This document shows positions 25,740-33,365 of a DNA stretch of 55,144 nt, piece after piece. The stretch comes from an uncultured Bacteroidota bacterium (lineage in GTDB: Bacteria > Bacteroidota > Bacteroidia > Chitinophagales > Chitinophagaceae): contig CAIJLK010000242.1 of assembly GCA_903821465.1 (NCBI GenBank), forward strand, positions 1-55,144, read 5' to 3'. The translations under genes and the position numbers were made by a program. The notes beneath the pieces are model-generated. The model saw only the letters and a program-made list of their open reading frames with translations. It was not told where the DNA came from and made no database searches. Within the stretch, counting starts at the first letter, position 1; every line of letters begins with the position of its first letter.

Positions 25740-26949
25740 TCATTTAAAAGGTCGTGACATTATAGTTGTTGGACAACAACCTTGGGATATTTCAATTGGA
25801 AGTAATTGTAAGAATATTGCTCTTGAATGGAGCAAGTATAATCGGGTGCTTTATGTGAATTCTCCCTTAGACAGAATTAGTAAATATAGAGGCAAGGATG
25901 ATCCAAAAATCACAAAACGCGTTTCTGTTGTTGAAGGATTTGAATCTGGTTTAGTGCCTATCAAAGACAATTTGTGGAATTTGTATCCAGATGAAATGAT
26001 CGAATCAATTAATTGGATCAAATGGCCCATTTTCTTTGAATTCTTTAATAAAAGAAATAATCGAATATTTTCTAAGTCAATCTTGAAAGCAGTTAAAGAA
26101 TTAGGATTCAAGGACTATATATTGTTTAATGATAATGATATGTTTCGGTCCTTCTATTTAAAATCTTTACTAAAACCTGCAGTCAGTCTTTATTATTCTA
26201 GAGATTATATGTTGGCTGTTGATTATTGGTTTTATCATGGACAGAAACACGAACCTGAATTAATTGCAGATTCAGATATTTGTGTTGCCAATTCTACTTA
26301 CTTAGCAGCGTATTGTAAAAAATATAATAGTAACTCTTTTTATGTTGGACAAGGTTGTGAATTAGACATATTCATGCAAACTAATGGTTTGGCTAAACCT
26401 GATGATATTCTTCCAATTAAAGGGCCAATTATAGGCTATGTGGGTGCCTTACAGAGTATTCGATTAGATATTGTTATCCTGCAATATATCGCTTCAGAAA
26501 GGCCAGATTGGAGTTTTGTACTGGTTGGACCAGAAGATGATGCTTTCAAAGCATCTTCCTTGCATCAATTAGGAAATGTGCATTTTTTGGGATCCAAGGA
26601 TCCTTCAACTCTTCCAGCTTATATCAATTCATTTGATGTTTGTATCAACCCGCAAATTATAAACCAGGTTACTATTGGCAATTATCCAAGAAAGATTGAC
26701 GAATACTTAGCAGTAGGTAAACCTGTTGTGGCTACTAAAACAGATGCCATGAGTATTTTTAAACCATACTGTTATTTAGCAGAAACAAAAGAAGACTATA
26801 TATTAATGATCGAGGATGGATTAAAAAATGACAGTCCAGATTTGAAAATCGAAAGACGCGATTTCGCTTCTGAACATACATGGGAGAACAGTGTATTAGA
26901 AATTGATAAAGCAATTTCTAAATGGGTGTCAACCAAGCATCATTCATGA
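25726..26949 (+). CDS. Glycosyltransferase, GT-B fold (GT1/GT4-like)
   Basis: This is a cytoplasmic GT-B glycosyltransferase of about 407 residues from the ATG at 25726; an upstream TTG at 25699 would add nine residues and overlap the previous gene more. The N-terminal domain includes GRDIIVVGQQPWD; the C-terminal nucleotide-sugar domain has IGYVGALQSIRLD, WSFVLVGPED, VHFLGSKDPSTLPAYI, DVCINP and EYLAVGKPVVATKT, the classic GT4-type order with a conserved Glu near the C-terminus. The sugar donor is not predictable. It is the third gene in an overlapping run and is followed 22 bases later by the GT8 gene. Confidence 0.87.
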   Translation: MLNSDHLKGRDIIVVGQQPWDISIGSNCKNIALEWSKYNRVLYVNSPLDRISKYRGKDDPKITKRVSVVEGFESGLVPIKDNLWNLYPDEMIESINWIKWPIFFEFFNKRNNRIFSKSILKAVKELGFKDYILFNDNDMFRSFYLKSLLKPAVSLYYSRDYMLAVDYWFYHGQKHEPELIADSDICVANSTYLAAYCKKYNSNSFYVGQGCELDIFMQTNGLAKPDDILPIKGPIIGYVGALQSIRLDIVILQYIASERPDWSFVLVGPEDDAFKASSLHQLGNVHFLGSKDPSTLPAYINSFDVCINPQIINQVTIGNYPRKIDEYLAVGKPVVATKTDAMSIFKPYCYLAETKEDYILMIEDGLKNDSPDLKIERRDFASEHTWENSVLEIDKAISKWVSTKHHS

Positions 26950-26971
26950 AAAGATCTCTAAACCTTTTTTA

Positions 26972-27865
26972 ATGAAACCAATTACTATAGTTGTTGCATC
27001 TGACGATAATTACTTAGTGCTACTTGCTGCCCTTATTAATTCAATAGAATTGAATTTGAAAGAAGGTTATTCAATTGATCTTTGGGTAATTGAGGACAAT
27101 GTATCGGAGGCTAATAAAGAAAAATTAAAAAATTCAATAAATGCTGCGATAACTCAATTGCATTGGCAATCGATGAATGAAGTGATTCCGAAAGGGATTG
27201 ACTTGCCGCTTGATAGGAGTAGTTATCCATTGAATATTTATATGCGACTCTTCATTCCGTATTTTATTCCTAGCCAAGTTGAAAAAGTGCTATATCTAGA
27301 CGTAGACATGATTGTACAGAAAGACATTTCTACTCTATATGAAATTGATTTAGGTGATACATTGGTTGGTGCTGTCTTAGATCCTAGAATCATCAGTTTC
27401 GATAATTCATGGGGCGGTATTTTGAATTATGAGGAACTGGGTTTAGATGCAAAGACTAGATACTTCAATACAGGGTTGCTATTAATTCCAACGAAGAAAT
27501 GGCTTGAAGAAAATATACCAGTAAGGATCATTAACTGTATCAAGGAAAATAAAAAGTTTGCTAATTATCCTGATCAATACGGCATGAATGTGGTATTAGC
27601 TAACCAATGGCTAGCGTTAGATCCATTATGGAATCATTTCTGTACAATTGACCATCCAAATCCTTATTTAATTCATTTTGTACAAAGAAAACCGATATTT
27701 AAATCATATAGTAACAATCGGGATTATCAAAAAATATTCTATCAATATCTTTGTAATACTGCTTGGAAAAATGAGAGGCCAAGAGGGGAATCAGGAAGGT
27801 ATATGAAAAAAATAAAAAATATCATTGATAAAATTTTGAAACAATTGGGATGGGGATCGCATTAG
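26972..27865 (+). CDS. Glycosyltransferase family 8
   Basis: This is a retaining GT8 enzyme of about 297 residues, related to LgtC-type galactosyl/glucosyl transferases. It starts with ITIVVASDDNYLVLLAALI, contains the DxD metal site in VLYLDVDMIV, and has FNTGLLLIPTKKW, DQYGMNVVL and a closing HFVQRKPIF typical of the family. The ATG at 26972 is preferred because the conserved domain begins right there; an upstream start would overlap the preceding gene. A lysine-rich tail (MKKIKNIIDKILKQLG) looks like an amphipathic membrane-binding helix, as in LgtC. Its role is adding an alpha-linked sugar to the repeat unit. Confidence 0.88.
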   Translation: MKPITIVVASDDNYLVLLAALINSIELNLKEGYSIDLWVIEDNVSEANKEKLKNSINAAITQLHWQSMNEVIPKGIDLPLDRSSYPLNIYMRLFIPYFIPSQVEKVLYLDVDMIVQKDISTLYEIDLGDTLVGAVLDPRIISFDNSWGGILNYEELGLDAKTRYFNTGLLLIPTKKWLEENIPVRIINCIKENKKFANYPDQYGMNVVLANQWLALDPLWNHFCTIDHPNPYLIHFVQRKPIFKSYSNNRDYQKIFYQYLCNTAWKNERPRGESGRYMKKIKNIIDKILKQLGWGSH

Positions 27866-27893
27866 AGTTGCTCAATAATTAAAACAATCATTC

Positions 27894-28754
27894 ATGTTGA
27901 GATCAGTTTTCTTGATATTAGTTCATGCAAATTCGAGTCAGCTTAAAAGGTTGATTGAAAAATTATCTGTTGATGATGCAACTATTTATTTACAGGTAGA
28001 CCTTAAGGTAGACATTTCTATCTTTGCAGAATATCGAAATAACCCCAACCTGATATTTATTAAGAATAGAGTCAAAGTAACCTGGGGTGGGTATAGTATG
28101 GTTCAGGGAATGATTAATAGTTTTAAAGAAATTATTCCTTCATTTCAAAATGACCAGTATGTGTCTGTGATCAGTGGACAAGATTATCCACTCATGCAGA
28201 ATGAAGAAATGAATCAATTTCTGACCCAGAACCCGGGTAAAGCTTTTATGGAATATTATCCCATTTATGAGGTTTGGAAGGAAGCCATTCCAAGGCTTGA
28301 AAAATATCATTTAACAAATTTCAGTTTTCCAGGTAAGTATCGTATCGAGTCTATCTTAAATAAATTGTTGCCAAAAAGAACGCCTCCAAAAAGGTTGAAC
28401 TATATTGGCAGATCGCAATGGTTTACAATCACTATAGAACATTTAAAATATATAGTTGATTTTATGGATACAAATCCGAGTATTAAACGCTTCTTTACAT
28501 TTACCTGGGGTTCTGATGAAGTTGTTTTTCAAACTATATTGTATAGTTCCCATTATAAAGATCAGATGGTAAATAATAATTTGCGTTATATCGATTGGTC
28601 GCAAGGTGGCGCAAGCCCCAAGATATTAACTTTAAGTGATGCTGAGCAATTGAAAAAATCCGGCAAATTTTTTGCCAGAAAATTTGATATGACTGTCGAT
28701 TCGCAGATATTAGATTGGATCGATGAAAATTTATTGACAGAAAAAATAATATGA
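27894..28754 (+). CDS. GT14-type beta-1,6-N-acetylglucosaminyltransferase (core-2/I-branching-like)
   Basis: This 286-residue protein matches the GT14/DUF-type branching enzymes of bacteria: FLILVHANSSQLKRLIEKL at the N-terminus, VTWGGYSMVQGMI, VSVISGQDYPLM, GRSQWFTIT and FTWGSDEVVFQTIL. Family members transfer GlcNAc (or xylose) in beta linkage, often forming branches, and use a GT-A-like fold without a DxD motif. If active here it suggests a branched polymer with amino sugar. It lies 28 bases after the GT8 gene, and its stop overlaps the next start by four bases (ATGA). Confidence 0.85.
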   Translation: MLRSVFLILVHANSSQLKRLIEKLSVDDATIYLQVDLKVDISIFAEYRNNPNLIFIKNRVKVTWGGYSMVQGMINSFKEIIPSFQNDQYVSVISGQDYPLMQNEEMNQFLTQNPGKAFMEYYPIYEVWKEAIPRLEKYHLTNFSFPGKYRIESILNKLLPKRTPPKRLNYIGRSQWFTITIEHLKYIVDFMDTNPSIKRFFTFTWGSDEVVFQTILYSSHYKDQMVNNNLRYIDWSQGGASPKILTLSDAEQLKKSGKFFARKFDMTVDSQILDWIDENLLTEKII

Positions 28755-29665
28755 AACTAGTTTCCATTATAACCGTCAATTATAATCATAGTCATGTTAC
28801 AGATGAATTTCTGGATGCATTTTATAAGACTAATGAGTATCCAAACATTGAAATAATTGTGGTTGACAATGCTAGTAAAATAGACCCGGTTCCAGCTTGG
28901 GTAATTAAATATCCGCAGGTGCAGTTCGTTAGATCGGAAGTGAATCTAGGATTTGCAGGAGGCAATAATGTTGGAATTGGTAAGGCAAAGGGTGATTTGC
29001 TCTTTCTTGTAAATAATGATACGGAATTTACACCTGGATTAATAAAATCGCTGGTAGATAGCTTCAATGAATTCCCCAAAACGGGTATGATTTCTCCTAA
29101 AATCAGGTACTTTCAACAGCCAGATACTTTACAATACGCCGGATATACAAACATGAATTATTTTACTGCTAGAAACTATTGTGTAGGAGCGTTTGAGAAA
29201 GACAATGGACAGTACGATCATTTAAGTGGCCTTACTGGATTTGGACATGGTGCAGCCATGATGGTTTCAAAAGAAGTAATTGAAAAAGTAGGATTAATGT
29301 TTGAGAACTATTTTCTGTATTACGAAGAACTGGATTGGGGAGCTAGGATTAAAAAAGCCGGATTTGAAATAAGACTGAATATGCAGTCGTTGATCTATCA
29401 TAAAGAATCTGTTTCTGTTGGGCAGAAAAGTGCATTAAAAGAATTTTTTATGAATAGAAACAGAATCTTATTCATTAGAAGAAATGCTAGCCTATTTCAA
29501 AGAATTCTTTTTTATTGCCACTTTATTTTTTTGGTTACCCCCAGAAATATATTCAGCTATATCAAAGAAGGACATTCAGATTTTATTCCTATACTATTGC
29601 GTGCCATTTGGTGGAATTTAACCAATAGGGTAGATAGTAAAAATCTGGGTTATAAATTAAAATAA
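28751..29665 (+). CDS. Glycosyltransferase family 2, rhamnosyltransferase-like
   Basis: This is a GT2 enzyme of 304 residues with SIITVNYNHSHVTDEFL, IIVVDNASKID, NLGFAGGNNVGI, the metal site VNNDTEFTP, GFGHGAAMMVSKEV and YEELDWGARIKKAGF. This pattern matches the RfbF/WbbL-like rhamnosyl- or similar transferases. A C-terminal stretch with LFQRILFYCHFIFLV may dip into the membrane. The start codon overlaps the stop of the GT14 gene (ATGA), so coupled translation is likely. It ends four bases before the last GT of the cluster. Confidence 0.88.
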   Translation: MKLVSIITVNYNHSHVTDEFLDAFYKTNEYPNIEIIVVDNASKIDPVPAWVIKYPQVQFVRSEVNLGFAGGNNVGIGKAKGDLLFLVNNDTEFTPGLIKSLVDSFNEFPKTGMISPKIRYFQQPDTLQYAGYTNMNYFTARNYCVGAFEKDNGQYDHLSGLTGFGHGAAMMVSKEVIEKVGLMFENYFLYYEELDWGARIKKAGFEIRLNMQSLIYHKESVSVGQKSALKEFFMNRNRILFIRRNASLFQRILFYCHFIFLVTPRNIFSYIKEGHSDFIPILLRAIWWNLTNRVDSKNLGYKLK

Positions 29666-29669
29666 GTTT

Positions 29670-30836
29670 ATGCAAATCATATTTTGGATCAGTCTTTTTA
29701 TTATTGTATATACCTATGTAGGGTATGCGGTGGTCCTTTTTTTTATCATTAAAATATTACGCATTTTCAGAAAGAAGAAGACATTTGATCCTAATTATGA
29801 ACTGCCTTCAGTAACGCTAATTGTTGCGGCTTATAATGAGGAATATTGTATTGAAGAGAAAATAAAAAATACAATTGCTCTTGAATATCCTGCTAACAAA
29901 GTGAATTTTATTTTTATTACTGATGGGTCAACCGATAAAACACCCGAAATCATTGCTAGATACCCTTCTATTCAATTAATGCACCAATCTGGGCGGTCAG
30001 GAAAAATTGTAGCAGTGCATAGAGCCATGCAAGAAGTGCATACAGAAGTTGCTGTATTTACAGATGCGAACACTTTGTTGAATAAAGAAGCCTTGATAAA
30101 TATTTGTCGCCATTACCAGGACCCAAATGTTGGCGCTGTTGCTGGCGAGAAAAGAGTACAGATCGACGATAGTGGCGATGCAACAGCGGGAGAAGGGTTT
30201 TACTGGAAGTATGAATCTAAATTGAAGGCTTGGGACTCTGAGTTGTTTTCTGTTGTGGGTGCAGCGGGCGAATTGTTTAGTGTGAAAACTTCCTTATATA
30301 TTCCAGTTCCTGAAGATACACTACTAGACGATTTCATGATTTCAATGCTCATAGCTGAAAAAGGTTATCGAATTGTGTATGAACCTGATGCCTATGCAAC
30401 AGAAACTGCTTCTGCCAATACCAAAGAGGAATTAAAAAGAAAAGTACGTATCGCTGCAGGAGGTATTCAATCATTCTTAAGACTTACGGGGCTATTAAAT
30501 CCATTGAAATATCCGGTATTATTTTTTCAGTATTTGAGTCATCGAATACTTAGATGGACAATCACTCCCTTCTTAATGATCTTTTGCTTTATACTTAATT
30601 TTTATATTGTACTTGCCATGGAAGGCGATTGGAAGTATCAATTAATATTGGTGGTACAAGTTGTTTTCTATGGATTTGCATTGCTTGGATGGATCATGCA
30701 ATCAAGGTCGATCAAAGTGAAGATATTTTTTATTCCCTACTATTTCTGCATGATGAACTATGCTGTTTTTGCCGGAATTAAACGATATATGTCTTCTAGT
30801 CAGTCAGTTTTATGGGAAAAAGCAAAACGAAAATAG
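29670..30836 (+). CDS. Membrane glycosyltransferase family 2
   Basis: This 388-residue protein has an N-terminal span (about 2-27), a GT-A domain (VTLIVAAYNEEYCIEEKI, FITDGSTDKT, VFTDANTLLN, GAAGELFSVK, DTLLDDFMISM, then a K-R-K-V-R-I segment near 256 in place of QxxRW) and several C-terminal spans (about 280-370). The architecture resembles membrane GT2 enzymes that build or extend polysaccharides. It is the last gene of the cluster on the plus strand and ends 13 bases from the convergent PorP/SprF-like gene. No terminator hairpin is obvious between the two. Confidence 0.88.
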   Translation: MQIIFWISLFIIVYTYVGYAVVLFFIIKILRIFRKKKTFDPNYELPSVTLIVAAYNEEYCIEEKIKNTIALEYPANKVNFIFITDGSTDKTPEIIARYPSIQLMHQSGRSGKIVAVHRAMQEVHTEVAVFTDANTLLNKEALINICRHYQDPNVGAVAGEKRVQIDDSGDATAGEGFYWKYESKLKAWDSELFSVVGAAGELFSVKTSLYIPVPEDTLLDDFMISMLIAEKGYRIVYEPDAYATETASANTKEELKRKVRIAAGGIQSFLRLTGLLNPLKYPVLFFQYLSHRILRWTITPFLMIFCFILNFYIVLAMEGDWKYQLILVVQVVFYGFALLGWIMQSRSIKVKIFFIPYYFCMMNYAVFAGIKRYMSSSQSVLWEKAKRK

Positions 30837-30849
30837 ATGTTGAAGTGAC

Positions 30850-31875
30850 TCATCTAAACTTGGTGCATCTCATTTTTTCTGATTCGTTTTTTCTTTTATG
30901 ACAGTTAATATCTAAGGATACATTGCACTCTATGGCATTGTTAAAAACTGTTATTTCCTTCCTTGTTCCAGTATAAATATCATAGCTCATAGATAGAATA
31001 AAGCTGGGCCATTTAAATGAAATAATGGGTGATAGTTCCTGATTGCTATTGTAATAGGCGCCCATATTCAATTCGAACTGTTGGTTCAGTAAATTTTTAT
31101 TTAAAGGGATCCCCAAAATCAATGCAGTATATAGTTTTATATCAGATGCATGAATTCTTAAGTCGCCCATAAATTGGATAGAATAATTATTTTCGCAATA
31201 CTGTAATCCACTGTTTATAACCCATTCTCTTTGAATAGCAGGGATTGTCTGAAATTGCTTTATTATATTTTGTCCAAAATGGTATAAAGCTGCTCCTAAA
31301 TAAATGGAATATTGATTGTTGAGTTCGGAATAATAACTCATACCCGTACTATAATCAAAATAGGTACTACTATTTGAATTCAATATTTGAGGGATTGGAC
31401 TAGCAGGATTAAATGGAATTATTTTAAACTTATTGGTATAGGGCAGATTGTTTGGATCGAATTGCGTTTTAACAATGCTCGCCATAAACGCAAGACTTAG
31501 ATAACTGATTTTTATATCGCTTAAAGATTGATGAAAATTAAGTACAGGTAAAAACTGCGCTCTTTTTAATTTATTTTCCCCAGCTTCCTCATACCTGATC
31601 AAAGCTCCAGCAGTAAACCCATCTTCTGTTTCTCCAATTCTATACCTTGATAATATTTGGGTCTGTACTTTTTTATAAGGTAATAAAATACTTTGATCCT
31701 GATTCTTGTAGCTAAAGTTGAATTGAAGATCCGAAATCGCTATGCCGGCCAATGCAGGGTTTCTACTAAGATTAGAAAATTCTAAAGCTGCATTTAATGG
31801 ATCCTGCGCTATCACGTAGGAATTAAATAAACAAAACAACCAAAGGAACTGGTATCGTTTAATAGGCATTTTCAT
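30850..31875 (-). CDS. PorP/SprF family type IX secretion system membrane protein
   Basis: This is an outer-membrane beta-barrel of the PorP/SprF family, which in Bacteroidota works with the type IX secretion machine or as a companion of individual secreted adhesins. The 341-residue protein has a signal peptide (FLWLFCLFNSYVIAQD) and the family opening: DPLNAALEFSNLSRNPALAG, meaning the -x-NPA-x-AG segment near the mature N-terminus. Alternating beta strands rich in aromatic residues follow. No large adhesin partner is next to it. Either of two ATGs (residue 1 or 3) could be the start. Its upstream region holds the terminator of the PH-like gene. Confidence 0.85.
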   Translation of the reverse strand: MKMPIKRYQFLWLFCLFNSYVIAQDPLNAALEFSNLSRNPALAGIAISDLQFNFSYKNQDQSILLPYKKVQTQILSRYRIGETEDGFTAGALIRYEEAGENKLKRAQFLPVLNFHQSLSDIKISYLSLAFMASIVKTQFDPNNLPYTNKFKIIPFNPASPIPQILNSNSSTYFDYSTGMSYYSELNNQYSIYLGAALYHFGQNIIKQFQTIPAIQREWVINSGLQYCENNYSIQFMGDLRIHASDIKLYTALILGIPLNKNLLNQQFELNMGAYYNSNQELSPIISFKWPSFILSMSYDIYTGTRKEITVFNNAIECNVSLDINCHKRKNESEKMRCTKFR

Positions 31876-31878
31876 GAT

Positions 31879-31912
31879 AAAAAAAACTGCATCAATTTTA
31901 AGTGATGCAGTT
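31879..31912 (-). terminator. Rho-independent terminator after the PH-like gene
   Basis: AACTGCATCA and TGATGCAGTT form a perfect 10-bp stem around an 8-base loop. On the minus strand the stem runs straight into a T tract, 55 bases after the stop of the gene at 31967-32251 and just before the PorP/SprF start. Confidence 0.85.
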
Positions 31913-31966
31913 CATAAAATTATCTGTTGGACAAATGCCTCGTATCTAAAACTATTTTATAACAGC

Positions 31967-32251
31967 TTAAAGAATTTTAGATAAAATATCCTGTTTCATT
32001 TCTTTTACTTCTGATTTAGTAAAACCGTGGGCACGAATTTTACCTTCTCCTGTAGTTTCAACTATTATGGTACTATAACCAATTAGTGGAGTCTCAATAT
32101 CTACAGAAGAAATTCTACTCATTGGAATGGTAGTTTCTTTTCCATTGAAAAAACCGGGTATTTTAAAAGTAACAGCCAGCGCATCAATATGAATTACACA
32201 AGGGAATAGTTTATTTCCTTCAGATAATCGGGATGCAGAATAATTACTCAT
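31967..32251 (-). CDS. Small PH-like domain protein
   Basis: This 94-residue cytoplasmic protein shows the strand pattern of bacterial PH-like (bPH) domains: KLFPCVIHIDALAVTFKIPG, then KETTIPMSRISSVDIETP, and STIIVETTGEGKIRAHGFTK with a closing helix (KSEVKEMKQDILSKI). Such domains are usually membrane- or protein-binding modules of unknown role. No partner gene is evident; it is a single-gene transcript bounded by a terminator. It is divergent from the 85-residue gene on the other side of a 205-base gap in which I see no further feature. Confidence 0.6.
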   Translation of the reverse strand: MSNYSASRLSEGNKLFPCVIHIDALAVTFKIPGFFNGKETTIPMSRISSVDIETPLIGYSTIIVETTGEGKIRAHGFTKSEVKEMKQDILSKIL

Positions 32252-32456
32252 TAGATCAATTTGAATAGTAAAGGTATTATATATGTATCGATTGGGTAGA
32301 AGCCATTTTCGACGAAATAATATAAGTTCATTATTTAATTTTTACATTTTCTGCTCAGTCAGTGTAAATCACCGGATTTAAGCTAGAAAATTGGGTGTTT
32401 TTGCGGTAACAATTTGGGAATACTACTACAAACTAGCCATTTAAACAGGTATACTT

Positions 32457-32714
32457 TTGAATAAATTAATTAAAATGAATTTCTTTACGATACCGGTTCA
32501 GACAGAAATAAAGGGTAAACGAATCAATGGAATGTTAAGAGGAAATTTTGTCTATTGGGAATTCGAATCTTATTCTAGTTTTTTTGTGCAATATTTCCCT
32601 AATCATATTTTTAGTAGTCGTACTACCTTAAAAGATTGTTCTGAATCATTAGATGTCTTAGTGGAAGGATTGCTAACTGCAATTGATAAAAGTATAGAAC
32701 CTATTATTTCTTAG
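32457..32714 (+). CDS. Hypothetical protein, 85 residues
   Basis: I do not recognise a family. The predicted protein is small, has no signal peptide or span, and is aromatic-rich in the middle (FVYWEFESYSSFFVQYF) with a Cys in KDCSESL and a helical C-terminus (LDVLVEGLLTAIDKSI). The start may be the TTG at 32457 or the ATG at 32475, six codons later. It lies between a divergent PH-like gene and the GMC-subunit gene 93 bases downstream. Codon use resembles its neighbours, which supports a real but uncharacterised gene. Confidence 0.45.
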   Translation: MNKLIKMNFFTIPVQTEIKGKRINGMLRGNFVYWEFESYSSFFVQYFPNHIFSSRTTLKDCSESLDVLVEGLLTAIDKSIEPIIS

Positions 32715-32807
32715 TTTGCTCATATTCCTAAAATAATAATTTTTTTATTTCATGAATTGAGTCTTCGGATAAGTTTTGGCCGTAAATTGTACGAACAATT
32801 ACTTACC

Positions 32808-33335
32808 ATGATTATCCATCGTAGATCATTAATAAAACAGATGCTTTTTGTATCTGCAGCTGCGGCTATCGCCCCTTCTTGTTTTTTAGATAAACACAAG
32901 TCAGGTATTTCACTAAAACATATGAAAGTCAGTTCAGATCAGGAAGCTGTTTTTGCTAGCCTGCTGTCAACTATTATTCCAGAAACTGAAACACCGGGTG
33001 CTGCTAGTCTTCATGCCGACCTATTTGCTTGGAAAATGCTCGATGATTGCAGTCCAAAATCAGATCAGGACTTAGTGCTAAACGGCATAAATGAACTGAA
33101 TTTATACAGCCAAACTTCGGTTGGTCAGTTTTTTAATCGGGCTACTGAGGGACAAAGAATTCAAATCTTAACCGAGATTGAATCGAAAAAAGCAAAACAG
33201 AAATCACTCTACACATTCTATCAAAAAGCAAAGGGTTTGGCATTGCATGGGTATACAAGTTCAGAGTTCTTTTTAACTAAAGTGCAGGTATATGAACAAA
33301 TACCCGGACGTTTTCATGGTTGTGTAAAAGCCTAA
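32808..33335 (+). CDS. Gluconate 2-dehydrogenase subunit 3-like, Tat-exported lipoprotein
   Basis: This is the small companion subunit of a periplasmic GMC dehydrogenase. From the ATG at 32808 the protein is 175 residues and starts with a twin-arginine signal (HRRSLIKQ, then a hydrophobic stretch) that ends in a lipobox-like IAPSC, so it is probably a Tat-secreted lipoprotein; a TTG at 32757 would add 17 residues in front and hide the signal. The mature part has the subunit-3 features: FASLLSTIIPETETPGAAS, DCSPKSDQDLVLNGINEL, and a C-terminal segment with QVYEQIPGRFHGC. The GMC oxidoreductase gene follows after 30 bases and has no signal of its own, so this subunit may carry it across the membrane. 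Confidence 0.8.
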   Translation: MIIHRRSLIKQMLFVSAAAAIAPSCFLDKHKSGISLKHMKVSSDQEAVFASLLSTIIPETETPGAASLHADLFAWKMLDDCSPKSDQDLVLNGINELNLYSQTSVGQFFNRATEGQRIQILTEIESKKAKQKSLYTFYQKAKGLALHGYTSSEFFLTKVQVYEQIPGRFHGCVKA

Positions 33336-33365
33336 TTATTTTTAAAAAAAATTGAAACATTTCTT

